DNA from: Algibacter sp045066735
Lineage (GTDB): Bacteria > Bacteroidota > Bacteroidia > Flavobacteriales > Flavobacteriaceae
Direction: 5' to 3'
DNA: 64,000 nucleotides
NCBI RefSeq assembly: GCF_045066735.1
Contig: NZ_JBISHH010000005.1
Location: forward strand, 1 to 64,000
Part shown: positions 1-10,036 of the stretch, piece by piece
Position numbering within the stretch: the first letter of the stretch is position 1
Layout: each line of letters opens with the position of its first letter
Notes under the pieces: model-generated
What the model was told of the DNA's origin: nothing
The model's input: only the letters and a program-made list of their open reading frames with translations
The model's database searches: none
Program-made: the position numbers and the translations under genes

Positions 1-2
1 CT

Positions 3-3000
3 ATTTCACCTTCAGATATTGATAATGGCTCTTTTGATAATTGCGGTGATATAACAATGAGCGTTTCGCCTAGTATTTTAGAATGTTCTAATGTTGGTGA
101 TAACACGGTTACATTAACTGTAACAGATGAAGAGGGAAATCAAAATACTTGTATTGCCACAGTAACAGTAGAAGATATTACACCACCAACAGCAATATGC
201 CAAGCTATAACAGTACAATTAGACGCTGCTGGTAATGCAACAATAACTCCAGACCAAATAGAAAATGGATCAACAGACTCATGTGGAGTTGATACATTTG
301 CATTAGACATAACAACATTTGATTGTTCTAATATTGGAGACAATACGGTTATATTAACAGTAACCGATATTAATGGAAACTCTTCAACATGTACAACTAC
401 AGTAGCGGTAGAGGATAATATTGCTCCTAATGTAATTTGCCAAGACATTGTTGTACAATTAAACAGTTCAGGAATTGCAACTATTACTGCGGATGATGTT
501 GATAATGGCAGTAATGATAACTGCTCAGCTGTTACACTGAGTGTGTCTAATACCAGTTTCGATTGTTCTAATGTTGGACCAAACACAGTTACTTTAACTG
601 CAGTTGATGATTATGGGAATGAAGCATCTTGTGATGCTACAGTAACAGTAGAAGATAATATTGCTCCCGTTATTGCTTGTAAAAATATTACAGTTCGTTT
701 AGATGAAACAGGATCTGTAACTATTGAGCCAAGTGATATTGACGATGGCTCTTCAGATTGTGGTAGCGAAGTAACTCTTTCGGCTTCTCAAACAGTTTTT
801 GATTGTACAAATATCGGTGCAAACACAGTAACTTTAACCGTTACAGATGCTTTTGGAAACGAAGACACCTGTGATGCACTTGTAACTGTTGAAGATATTA
901 TACCACCAACAGCAATTTGTCAAGCCATAACTATTCAGTTAGACACAAATGGAAATGCAACTATAACGGCAGATGATATTGACAATGGATCAAGCGATGT
1001 TTGTTCTACAGTAACGCTTTCAATATCGCAAACGGATTTCGATTGTTCAGATATTGGAGACAATACAGTTACATTGAGCGTTAAAGATATTTATGAAAAT
1101 GAAAGTACTTGTGATGCCATTGTAACGGTTGAAGATAATATCCCTCCTACCGTTTTATGTAAAGATATCACAGTACAATTAAATGAAACAGGAACAGTTT
1201 CAATACTTCCTATTGATATTGATGGCGGCTCTACAGATTGTAGTGGCGATGTTACTTATGTTGCATCTCAAACCACTTTTGATTGTTCTAATGTTGGAGC
1301 AAACACGGTTACATTAACTGTTAGTGATTCTAACGGAAATGATGCCAGTTGTAGCGCTATTGTTACTGTTGAAGATATTACACCTCCAACAGCAATATGC
1401 CAAGCTATTACGGTTCAATTAGATGCAGATGGTAATGCTACTATAACTCCAGAGCAAATTGACAACGGATCGAACGATTCTTGTGGAATAGCCAGTATTA
1501 CTTTAGATACTACATCATTTACATGTGAAAACATTGGTGATAATTCAGTAGAGCTTACTGTTATAGATGCTAACAACAACTCATCGACTTGCACGGCAAT
1601 AGTAACTATAGAAGATAGCATAGCGCCAACTGCAGTTTGTGCAAATATAACCGTTCAACTAAACAGTTCTGGTAATGCTGATATTGTGCCAAGTGATATC
1701 GATGGTGGTTCTACAGATAATTGTGGTATTCCTGAGCTAACAGCCTCTCAACTAAACTTTAGTTGTGCAGATGTTGGGGAAAACACGGTAACACTTACAG
1801 TTACAGATGCTAGCGGAAACGAAGATACTTGTACAGCGATAGTAACTGTTGAAGATACTATTGAACCTACTGTTCTATGTAAAAACATAACAGTACAGTT
1901 AGATAATACAGGTTCTGTTTCAATTCTACCACAAGATATTGATGGTGGCTCTGCAGATTGTAGCGGTCAAGTTTCGCTTTCAGCTTCTCAAACTACATTT
2001 GATTGTACAAATATTGGAGAAAATACGGTAACGCTTACTGTAACAGATATAAATGATAATGAAAGTTTCTGTGATGCCATTGTAACCGTTGAAGATATTA
2101 TAGCTCCAACAGCAATTTGCCAAGCTGTTACAATACAACTAGACACAGATGGAAATGCGAGCATTACACCAGATCAAATTGATAATGGTTCAAACGATGC
2201 TTGTGGAATCCAATCTATTGCTTTAGATAAAACAAGTTTTACCTGTGAAGATATTGGAGATAACATAGCAGAATTAACCGTTACAGATAACAACAATAAT
2301 ACTTCTACTTGTACTGCAATTGTAACCGTTGAAGACAATATACCTCCAACGGCGCTATGCCAAAGTATAACTATTCAATTAGATACTAATGGTTCTGCAA
2401 CTATTGTTGCTGCCGATGTAGATAATGGTTCTAACGATAATTGCGGATTAGTAACACTTGCTGTATCTCAAACTATCTTTACCTGTGCTGATGTTGGAGA
2501 CAACACAGTAACGCTTGAAGTAACAGATGCTAATAATAACGTAACAACATGTACAGCAACTGTAACTGTAGAGGACAATGTTCCACCTACAGCGCTATGC
2601 TCAAACATTACAATTCAATTAGATGAAACTGGAACTGCTAATATACAACCGTCGGATATTGATGGTGGATCTTCAGATACATGTGGAACAGTTACATTAA
2701 CGGCCTCTCAAACAACTTTTGATTGCTCTAACATTGGCGATGTTGCAGTTATAATAACCGCAACAGATATAAATGGAAACTCTAGTAGTTGTGAAGCTAC
2801 TGTAACAGTAGAAGATAATATACCTCCTACTATTACTTGTCCCGCAGATATTATAGTAGCTGCCGATCCTGGACAATGTGCAGCCACAAACGTAGATTTA
2901 GGCAATACAATAACAGACGATAACTGCGCCGTAGCATCTATTACAAACAATGCTTTAGAACCATTTGTTTTAGGTGAAACGATTGTGACTTGGACGGTTA

Positions 3001-4883
3001 CCGATACTTCTGGAAACGAAACTACTTGCCTACAAAAAGTAACCGTTACCGATGGTAATTTACCTGAAGTTGTTTGCCCTGCAGATGTTTCAGTTTTTGT
3101 AGATTCAGATTCTTGTAGTGCTACAAACGTAGAACTAGGAACGTTAGATATTCAAGATTGTACAAGTGTTATAGTTGAAAACGATGCACCTACATCATTT
3201 CTTATTGGAGATACTGTTGTTAATTGGACTGTAACAGATTCTGAAGGTAATGTTAGCAATTGTACACAAACAGTAACCGTTGTAGATAATATTCCTCCGA
3301 CTTTCGTTGAAGCTTTACCAATAGAAACAATAACAATAGAATGTAATGCAATTCCTGCTCCAGAAACACTAACAGGTGCAGATAATTGTAATACCGCAGT
3401 TGTTACATTTAATGAAGAACGTACTAACGGTAATTGTACTAATAACTATATTTTAGAAAGAACTTGGACAGTCACAGATGCTGCTAATTTAACAACTAGC
3501 TATACGCAAACCATAACCGTGCAAGATACCACAGCTCCAACATTTGTTGGTGATTTACCAAGTGCGAACTTAGTGGCTGAATGCGATTCAGTTCCTAATG
3601 CCCAAATATTAAGTGCTGAAGATTCTTGTGGATCGGCAAGCGTAACTGTACAAGATATTATTACAACCGGTGATTGCACATCTAATTACACTATTTCCAG
3701 AATATGGACAGCAGAAGATGAATGTGAGAACAAGACATCTTACACACAAATAATTACAGTTCGAGACACCACTCTACCTGTTTTCGATGGTACGCTACCT
3801 GCGTCAACATTGCAAGCTGAATGTGATGCCATTCCTAATGCTGAAATTTTAACAGCTACAGATAATTGTGGTACGGCCAATGTGGAAGTTAATGATGTAA
3901 GAACAGATGGCGATTGTCCTTCTAACTACACAATTACAAGAACTTGGACAGCGACTGATGATTGTGGTCTTGCAGCAACACATACGCAAATAATAACGGT
4001 AACAGATACAACTGCACCAACACCTATAACAACCTTCGATGCTGTTTTAGAGGTAAGCTGTAAGGATATTCCAGAAATACCAACAATTCAGTTCACTGAT
4101 AGTTGTTCGGATAATGTAACTGTTGAATACAGTGAAACAAACTCATTTGATAAAACCATGTTAGTAGATTATCAAATAGTAAGATCTTGGGTTGCTACTG
4201 ATGCTTGTGATAACTCAGAAACTTACACGCAAACACTAAATGTTGCTTTAGATGAAATTTATTTCGATATCGTTGCGCCAGATTGGTGTTATAAAGAAGG
4301 CGTTGTAGATCTGAATGAATTTATTGATGAAACACTAGATACCGATGGAACATGGGAATTATTAGAAGGAGATCTAAAGGCTACATTAACGAATAATATT
4401 TTCGACCCTTCTACTCTCGAACTTAGTGCAGACTTTTTACCAAACGATGGTGGCATTGATTATCTGTTTAGATATTCCACAACTAATGACGGTTGTATTA
4501 GTATCACAGAGGTTACCATGAATATACACGCTGATTGTGATGTTTTACCTTGTGGTGAAACAGATATTGATATCTCTACTGCCATTACACCAAACGGAGA
4601 TGGTATAAATGATACGTTCGATATATCAGGAATAGATTTATGTGGTTTCGTTGCTAATGTAAAAATATTTAACCGTTGGGGTGCTATTGTTTATGAATCT
4701 TTAAACTATACCTTAGGCAGTATGTCTACTTCTGGTAGTGAAGGTGATTGGGATGGATACTCTCCTAAATCTTCGATAGGAAACAATGGTACATTACCAA
4801 ACGGAACATATTACTACATTATTTATTTACAAGATAGTGGATTAGAACCTTTAACTGGCCCAATATATTTAGGAACCAAATAA
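3..4883 (+). CDS. Giant repeat adhesin with T9SS type B (gliding-motility-associated) C-terminal domain, 5' partial
   Basis: This is a secreted cell-surface protein, probably an adhesin or gliding-type filament. The reading frame is open from base 3, before the first ATG at 57, so the start lies upstream of the window. The visible part holds about eleven 80-residue Ig/HYR-like repeats (motif IAPT-C-ITVQLD-G-ATI-P-DIDNGS-D-CG, then FDCSNIG-NTVTLTVTD and VTVED). Two HYR-like units (about 2820-3290) and four units of another type ending in YTQTITVxDTTAP (about 3300-4240) follow. The last ~90 residues form the type B sorting domain (ITPNGDGINDTF, FNRWGAIVYE, LPNGTYYYIIYL). Domain knowledge: this C-terminus directs export by the type IX secretion system, usually with a PorP/SprF-like partner, which is the next gene, 11 bp away. 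The ligand is unknown. Confidence 0.93.
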   Translation: MSPSDIDNGSFDNCGDITMSVSPSILECSNVGDNTVTLTVTDEEGNQNTCIATVTVEDITPPTAICQAITVQLDAAGNATITPDQIENGSTDSCGVDTFALDITTFDCSNIGDNTVILTVTDINGNSSTCTTTVAVEDNIAPNVICQDIVVQLNSSGIATITADDVDNGSNDNCSAVTLSVSNTSFDCSNVGPNTVTLTAVDDYGNEASCDATVTVEDNIAPVIACKNITVRLDETGSVTIEPSDIDDGSSDCGSEVTLSASQTVFDCTNIGANTVTLTVTDAFGNEDTCDALVTVEDIIPPTAICQAITIQLDTNGNATITADDIDNGSSDVCSTVTLSISQTDFDCSDIGDNTVTLSVKDIYENESTCDAIVTVEDNIPPTVLCKDITVQLNETGTVSILPIDIDGGSTDCSGDVTYVASQTTFDCSNVGANTVTLTVSDSNGNDASCSAIVTVEDITPPTAICQAITVQLDADGNATITPEQIDNGSNDSCGIASITLDTTSFTCENIGDNSVELTVIDANNNSSTCTAIVTIEDSIAPTAVCANITVQLNSSGNADIVPSDIDGGSTDNCGIPELTASQLNFSCADVGENTVTLTVTDASGNEDTCTAIVTVEDTIEPTVLCKNITVQLDNTGSVSILPQDIDGGSADCSGQVSLSASQTTFDCTNIGENTVTLTVTDINDNESFCDAIVTVEDIIAPTAICQAVTIQLDTDGNASITPDQIDNGSNDACGIQSIALDKTSFTCEDIGDNIAELTVTDNNNNTSTCTAIVTVEDNIPPTALCQSITIQLDTNGSATIVAADVDNGSNDNCGLVTLAVSQTIFTCADVGDNTVTLEVTDANNNVTTCTATVTVEDNVPPTALCSNITIQLDETGTANIQPSDIDGGSSDTCGTVTLTASQTTFDCSNIGDVAVIITATDINGNSSSCEATVTVEDNIPPTITCPADIIVAADPGQCAATNVDLGNTITDDNCAVASITNNALEPFVLGETIVTWTVTDTSGNETTCLQKVTVTDGNLPEVVCPADVSVFVDSDSCSATNVELGTLDIQDCTSVIVENDAPTSFLIGDTVVNWTVTDSEGNVSNCTQTVTVVDNIPPTFVEALPIETITIECNAIPAPETLTGADNCNTAVVTFNEERTNGNCTNNYILERTWTVTDAANLTTSYTQTITVQDTTAPTFVGDLPSANLVAECDSVPNAQILSAEDSCGSASVTVQDIITTGDCTSNYTISRIWTAEDECENKTSYTQIITVRDTTLPVFDGTLPASTLQAECDAIPNAEILTATDNCGTANVEVNDVRTDGDCPSNYTITRTWTATDDCGLAATHTQIITVTDTTAPTPITTFDAVLEVSCKDIPEIPTIQFTDSCSDNVTVEYSETNSFDKTMLVDYQIVRSWVATDACDNSETYTQTLNVALDEIYFDIVAPDWCYKEGVVDLNEFIDETLDTDGTWELLEGDLKATLTNNIFDPSTLELSADFLPNDGGIDYLFRYSTTNDGCISITEVTMNIHADCDVLPCGETDIDISTAITPNGDGINDTFDISGIDLCGFVANVKIFNRWGAIVYESLNYTLGSMSTSGSEGDWDGYSPKSSIGNNGTLPNGTYYYIIYLQDSGLEPLTGPIYLGTK
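171..2820 (+). repeat. Eleven tandem 240-bp coding repeats
   Basis: The conserved segment GTAGAAGATATTxxxCCxCC recurs at about 168, 408, 648, 888, 1128, 1368, 1608, 1848, 2088, 2328 and 2568, always 240 bp apart, so every 80-residue unit has kept exactly the same length. The units are clearly diverged in DNA sequence, so this is an old array under length constraint and not a fresh amplification. Two alternating subtypes are visible: TAICQAITxQLD and VLCKxITVQLD starts. Confidence 0.85.
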
Positions 4884-4894
4884 AATATTAACCT

Positions 4895-5821
4895 ATGAAA
4901 TTTTTAAAACAAAACATAATAGCTATTGCATTGTTTAGCTGTACAGTTGGAATTGCGCAACAACTACCGCAATTTACCCAGTACATGTACAATACAATCT
5001 CTATAAACCCTGCTTATGCAGGTAGTAGAGAAGCTTTAAGCATTGTTGGATTGCACAGAAGCCAATGGGTTGGTTTTAAAGGCGGGCCAATTACACAAAC
5101 CTTATCGATCCATACACCATTAAGAAACGATCGTATTGGTTTAGGTTTGTCTTTTATTGAAGACGATTTAGGACCTCAAAATTTCTCATATTTATATGCT
5201 GATTTCTCCTACTCTATTCCAACAGGAAAAAATGGAAAATTAGCCTTTGGATTAAAAGGTGGTTTTACACAGTTTAGTTTTGATACAGATTTTCGATTCG
5301 ATAGTTCTAATATTTCCGATCCATTAATTTTTGGAGCTGAAGATCGTTGGACACCAAATATTGGTGCTGGTGTATATTGGAGCACCGATCGTATTTATGC
5401 TGGTCTTTCTGCTCCTAGAATTTTAAATAACGATATCAATAATAAAAATGACTTTGAAGCATTAGAGCGTATTAGTTATTATTTTACAGTAGGTGGCGTT
5501 TTAGATATTAGTCAAGATTTCAAATTTAAACCTGCGGCATTAATTAAAGCGACAAACGGTGCTCCAGTGTCATACGATTTAACAGCTAATTTTTTATATA
5601 AAGAAAAAATCTGGTTAGGTGGATCTTATAGAATTAACGAACAAACAGCTGCAATTGGTGGCATTGTAGATTTTCAAGTTTCTAGACAATTGCGTTTAGG
5701 TTACGCATACGAAAAACCAATTTCAGAAATTGCCGATTATACAACAGGAACACATGAGGTTCTTTTAATTTATGAATTCAAATTCTTGAGTTCTAAACTA
5801 AAATCTCCTCGTTATTTTTAA
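4895..5821 (+). CDS. PorP/SprF family type IX secretion system membrane protein
   Basis: This is a 308-residue outer-membrane protein of the PorP/SprF family. It has a signal peptide (about residues 1-21, ending GIAQQ) followed by the family hallmark QFTQYMYNTISINPAYAGSR and HRSQWVGFKGGP, and then alternating strands typical of a beta barrel ending in F. In Flavobacterium gliding, SprF-like proteins are needed to secrete or attach the neighbouring type B substrate. Its position 11 bp after the adhesin makes it the likely dedicated partner. No separate promoter fits in the gap, so co-transcription is expected. Confidence 0.93.
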   Translation: MKFLKQNIIAIALFSCTVGIAQQLPQFTQYMYNTISINPAYAGSREALSIVGLHRSQWVGFKGGPITQTLSIHTPLRNDRIGLGLSFIEDDLGPQNFSYLYADFSYSIPTGKNGKLAFGLKGGFTQFSFDTDFRFDSSNISDPLIFGAEDRWTPNIGAGVYWSTDRIYAGLSAPRILNNDINNKNDFEALERISYYFTVGGVLDISQDFKFKPAALIKATNGAPVSYDLTANFLYKEKIWLGGSYRINEQTAAIGGIVDFQVSRQLRLGYAYEKPISEIADYTTGTHEVLLIYEFKFLSSKLKSPRYF

Positions 5822-5919
5822 ATAATAGATAATCATGTTATCTATTAATTTCAGATTAAAAAAGAAATTATCTCAATCGGCTTAACTCTAACAACCTAAA
5901 AAGAAATAAAACCTTATAT

Positions 5920-7845
5920 ATGAAACTAAAACATTACATATTGGTTTGTATAGCCTTAATATTAAGTATTAATGGTTTTGCTCAACAAGGAAAACAAAAA
6001 AGAGCAGATACCCTTTTTAATAAATTTTCGTTTGTTAAGGCTGCTAAAGTATACAGAGAACTCATTCAAAACAACTATAATCGAGATTATGCCACTAGGC
6101 AATTAGCAGATTGTTATGCCCTACTTCGTGATCCTAGAAATGCTTCTAGATATTATAAAAGTGTTGTAAAGCAAGATAACGTGCCAGTAGAGTATTATTA
6201 TAAATACGCACAGTCTTTGCGTGGAATGAAAAAATACGATGATTCTCGCGAGTGGTTACAAACTTTTAAAGATTCTGGAGGTGTTGTAAATTCAAACGAT
6301 TTTTCTAAAGATTTAAATTTTATTACTAGTGTTTTCAATTCTAAACAGCAATATTTTTTAGACAAGGTTAGATTTAATTCTAAGTATAGTGATTTTGGAG
6401 CTTTTGAAAAAGACGGACAAGTTTATTTCGCTTCGGCTAGAGATGAAGGTGTAGCTGTAAAACGAGTTTATGGATGGAATGAGCAACCGTTTTTAGATAT
6501 ATATGTAGCTAAAGCAGGAACAAGAAGAAATGTAAACTATACCGCTAAACTTAAAGGTGATGTCAATTCTATATATCATGATGGCCCAGCAGTTATTACT
6601 AAAAATGGAAAAACCATGTATTTTTCTAGAAACAACTATAAAGATCAAGTTGAAGAAAAGGATTCTAAGGGTTTAACCAACATGAAAATTTATAGAGCCA
6701 CATTACGGGATAGTATTTGGACAGATGTAGAAGATTTATCTATTAATAATGCCGATTTTTCTACCCAGCACCCTGCTCTTAATAACGATGATACCAAATT
6801 GTTTTTTGCTTCAGATAGACCTGGTGGTTATGGAGGATCTGATATTTACGCTGTAGATATACATACCGATGGCACATTAGGTGAACCGGAAAATGTTGGC
6901 CCAGTAATTAATACAGATCAAGCCGATGGATTTCCATATATCAACAATGAAGGAACGCTATTCTTCTCTTCAGCAGGACATGTTGGTCTAGGTTTATTAG
7001 ATATTTTTGCCACAATTAAAGGTGAAGAAGCTAAAGCAGACGAGGTTGTAGATGTTATAAATTTAGGAGTTCCAATAAATTCGAATAAAGATGATTTTTC
7101 GTTTACAATGAATCCAAATGGTATTACGGGCTATTTTGCTTCTAATCGTCCTGGAGGTCGCGGTGACGACGATATTTATGCCTATCACAGAAAACCTGTA
7201 TTACAAGTAGAAGGTGTCGTATCAGATGCTATAAATTCTAAACCAATTCCAAATTCGGTTATAGAACTTATAAACTCTAAAGGAGAAAAAGTAGCATACA
7301 TGACTACTGATAAAAATGGTTTCTATCAAATCAATATAGACAGAAATCAAGATTATAAAATTGTAGCAAGTCAGAAAAAATATATTGACGATTACAGAAC
7401 TTTTACCTCTAAAAATTTACAAACTGAATTAACATCTATAACAGCTAATTTACTTTTAAATCCGGTTCCAGATGTTATCAAACTTGCCGAATTAAATACA
7501 ATTTATTTCGACTTTGATAAGCATTACATTCGTCCAGATGCCGCTTTAGAATTAGATAAAATTGTAGATTTAATGTTGAATGTTTATCCAGAAATGGTTA
7601 TTAGAATAGAGTCTCACACAGATTCTAGAGGTCTTCTATCGTACAACGACAAATTATCTATTGACAGAGCTAACTCTACTTACGATTACTTAGTTTCTAA
7701 GGGAGTAAAAGCAGAAAGAATTACCGAACATCAAGGATTTGGTGAACGTAGACTAACAAATGGCTGTGAAGATGGTCAAAAATGTGAAGAAAAAGATCAT
7801 CAACTAAACAGACGTACACAATTTATAGTTATAAAAATGGAATAA
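5920..7845 (+). CDS. OmpA family protein, TPR/PD40/carboxypeptidase-regulatory-like (PorE-like)
   Basis: This is a 641-residue envelope protein with a signal peptide (cleavage near NGFAQQ), an N-terminal TPR-like helical part (about 25-110), WD40/PD40-like beta-propeller repeats (about 140-420, e.g. LFFASDRPGGYGGSDIYA and GYFASNRPGGRGDDDIYA), a carboxypeptidase-regulatory-like Ig domain (about 430-510, VEGVVSDAINSKPIPNS) and a C-terminal OmpA peptidoglycan-binding domain (about 525-640; IYFDFDKHYIRPDA, ESHTDSRG, NRRTQFIVI). This is the architecture of PorE-type T9SS accessory proteins. It probably anchors the adhesin/PorP complex to peptidoglycan. The gene lies 98 bp after the PorP/SprF gene. 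Confidence 0.9.
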   Translation: MKLKHYILVCIALILSINGFAQQGKQKRADTLFNKFSFVKAAKVYRELIQNNYNRDYATRQLADCYALLRDPRNASRYYKSVVKQDNVPVEYYYKYAQSLRGMKKYDDSREWLQTFKDSGGVVNSNDFSKDLNFITSVFNSKQQYFLDKVRFNSKYSDFGAFEKDGQVYFASARDEGVAVKRVYGWNEQPFLDIYVAKAGTRRNVNYTAKLKGDVNSIYHDGPAVITKNGKTMYFSRNNYKDQVEEKDSKGLTNMKIYRATLRDSIWTDVEDLSINNADFSTQHPALNNDDTKLFFASDRPGGYGGSDIYAVDIHTDGTLGEPENVGPVINTDQADGFPYINNEGTLFFSSAGHVGLGLLDIFATIKGEEAKADEVVDVINLGVPINSNKDDFSFTMNPNGITGYFASNRPGGRGDDDIYAYHRKPVLQVEGVVSDAINSKPIPNSVIELINSKGEKVAYMTTDKNGFYQINIDRNQDYKIVASQKKYIDDYRTFTSKNLQTELTSITANLLLNPVPDVIKLAELNTIYFDFDKHYIRPDAALELDKIVDLMLNVYPEMVIRIESHTDSRGLLSYNDKLSIDRANSTYDYLVSKGVKAERITEHQGFGERRLTNGCEDGQKCEEKDHQLNRRTQFIVIKME

Positions 7846-7918
7846 TACATACACAACCTTGCATGTGTTTTATAATATCTAAACCCTACTTATATTTTTT
7901 TTAATTAAATATAAACCC

Positions 7919-9856
7919 ATGAAATTAAAAAATTACTGCTTAACAAGTCTGCTCTTACTTGTTTCTTTAACTGCGTTTGCGCAGTATGGCATGCAAAAAA
8001 AAGCGGATAAATTATTCAATACTTTTGCCTTTGCTGATGCGACAGAAGTATACACAAACTTAATAAATAAAGATTTTAATACAGATTATGCTATTAGGCA
8101 ATTAGCCGATACTTATGCGTTTATGCGCAACCCAGATAGCGCTGTAGTGTATTATCAAAAAGCAATAGAACAAGAAAATATTCCTATTGAATACTATTAT
8201 AATTATGCACAAGCATTGAGAGGTGTTAAAAATTATAAAGGGTATCGTAAATGGATTAAGGAGTATAAAAATAAAGGAGGAGTTATAAATGAAGAGCAAC
8301 TCGCAAGTGATAAGGACTTTTTAAAATCTGTTTTAAATGCCAAACCACACTACTTTTTAACCGATGTTAAATTCAATTCAAAATTTAGCGATTTTGGAGC
8401 CGTTGAGAATAACGGTAATATTTATTTCACATCCTCACGAGATCAAGGTGCTTTAACCAATCATCTTTACGGCTGGAATAATGAACCTTTTTTGGATATA
8501 TACGTCACTAATAAAAATGCTAACGATAGCGTAGTAGACCACAAATCCAAATTAAAGGGCGATATAAATTCTGTTTTTCACGATGGTCCCGTAACTATAT
8601 CTAAAGACGGGAAAACTATTTATTTTTCTAGAAATGATTTTAATAAAAACGTTTTAGGAAAAAATGAAAGCGGTATTACCAATTTAAAGATATACCGAGC
8701 CTCTCTTGTTAAAGGAAAATGGAAAAATTTAGAAGAATTAACTATTAACAACAGTGCCTACTCTACTGGTCATCCAGCTTTAAATAGTGACGAAACAAAA
8801 TTATATTTCGCATCAGATAGACCTGGTGGATTTGGCGGATCGGATATTTATTACGCAAATATTAGTGCCGACGGCAGCTTAGGAGACCCTATAAATGCAG
8901 GTGAAATTGTAAACACCAATAAAAACGAAAAATTCCCTTTTGTAAATAGTGAAGATGTATTATTCTTTTCTTCCGATGGTCATCAAGGTTTAGGCTTAAT
9001 GGATATTTTTGCAACCGTTTATAGTAAAAATAAAACCATTACAAACGTAGTTAACTTAGGCGTTCCTGTAAATTCTAGTAAAGACGATTTTTCATTCTTT
9101 TTAAATGAAGATGGACTTTCTGGGTATTTTGCATCCAATCGAGAAGGAGGTGTGGGAAGTGATGATATTTATGCTTTTGACAGAACCCCACAATTAAAAA
9201 TTGTTGGGAAAATAACTGATGCCGAAACAAACCTACCTATACAGCATGTTACTGTAAATTTATTAGATACAGAAGGCAACACTATTGCATTTGTTGAAAC
9301 AGATAACGTGGGTTATTACGAGATTAATATTGATCGCGATGCTGATTATAAATTGCAGGTTATAAAAGATGGTTATATTGAAGACTTCCGAGATACTACA
9401 TCTAAAAATATTGATAAAAAAATATCCACTATCAACGAGAATTTTACTTTAAATAAGATAAAAGAAGATAAACCAAAAGTGGCTCCATATCCTATTGTTG
9501 AGTTAGCTCCTATATATTTTGATTTTGATAAAGCAACTATTAGAAACCAAGATACGGCTGAATTAAATAGAATTGTTAATTTGATGGTGAATACATATCC
9601 TGAAATGGCTATTGAAATTGAATCACACACCGATTCTAGAGGACCAGCGGAATACAATAAAAGACTTTCCCTTAAACGCGCGCAATCTACTTATAATTAT
9701 CTTATTGAACACGGTGTTAATAAAGATAGAATTATCTCCGTAAAGGGTTTTGGAGAAGAAAAACTTGTAAACCATTGTGATGGCAGCGTGAAATGTTCTA
9801 AAGCAGACCACGAATTAAACAGACGTACACAATTTATTGTTTCTAAAATAAAATAA
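7919..9856 (+). CDS. OmpA family protein, tandem paralog of the preceding PorE-like protein
   Basis: The 645-residue product has the same domain order and nearly the same length as its upstream neighbour: signal peptide (ending TAFAQ), TPR-like region, PD40 propeller repeats (LYFASDRPGGFGGSDIYY, GYFASNREGGVGSDDIYA), a regulatory-like Ig domain (KIVGKITDAETNLPIQH) and an OmpA domain (IYFDFDKATIRNQD, ESHTDSRGPAEYN, NRRTQFIVSKIK). The two genes are evidently an old tandem duplication, since identity is high in motifs but low in linkers. A role as a peptidoglycan-anchored partner of the adhesin/PorP module is inferred from the context. The start ATG follows an AT-rich 73-bp gap. Confidence 0.9.
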   Translation: MKLKNYCLTSLLLLVSLTAFAQYGMQKKADKLFNTFAFADATEVYTNLINKDFNTDYAIRQLADTYAFMRNPDSAVVYYQKAIEQENIPIEYYYNYAQALRGVKNYKGYRKWIKEYKNKGGVINEEQLASDKDFLKSVLNAKPHYFLTDVKFNSKFSDFGAVENNGNIYFTSSRDQGALTNHLYGWNNEPFLDIYVTNKNANDSVVDHKSKLKGDINSVFHDGPVTISKDGKTIYFSRNDFNKNVLGKNESGITNLKIYRASLVKGKWKNLEELTINNSAYSTGHPALNSDETKLYFASDRPGGFGGSDIYYANISADGSLGDPINAGEIVNTNKNEKFPFVNSEDVLFFSSDGHQGLGLMDIFATVYSKNKTITNVVNLGVPVNSSKDDFSFFLNEDGLSGYFASNREGGVGSDDIYAFDRTPQLKIVGKITDAETNLPIQHVTVNLLDTEGNTIAFVETDNVGYYEINIDRDADYKLQVIKDGYIEDFRDTTSKNIDKKISTINENFTLNKIKEDKPKVAPYPIVELAPIYFDFDKATIRNQDTAELNRIVNLMVNTYPEMAIEIESHTDSRGPAEYNKRLSLKRAQSTYNYLIEHGVNKDRIISVKGFGEEKLVNHCDGSVKCSKADHELNRRTQFIVSKIK

Positions 9857-9869
9857 TTAAGGTAAAACA

Positions 9870-9904
9870 AATAGCACTAGAATGAAATTCAATCTGGTGC
9901 TATT
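9870..9904 (+). terminator. Probable terminator after the adhesin/OmpA operon
   Basis: The arms AATAGCAC and GTGCTATT form an 8-bp stem with partial extension inward. The hairpin is preceded by AAAACA and followed by CTTAAAA. The U-run is poor, so this is a moderate call. Confidence 0.45.
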
Positions 9905-10036
9905 CTTAAAACTCAACTGAAGCCATTATTAAACACTTTACTTCATTATCTTTGTATTAATCACCACCTAATTATTCGATATAATTTACCATTGGTGATA
10001 AATAGTTTATTTTATAAGAATCAATTCATTTTAATC

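Noticed and set aside
140..2950. Minus-strand ORFs inside the adhesin repeats
   Set aside because: They recur with the 240-bp period and are antisense shadows of the repeat gene, without start signals or protein-like composition.
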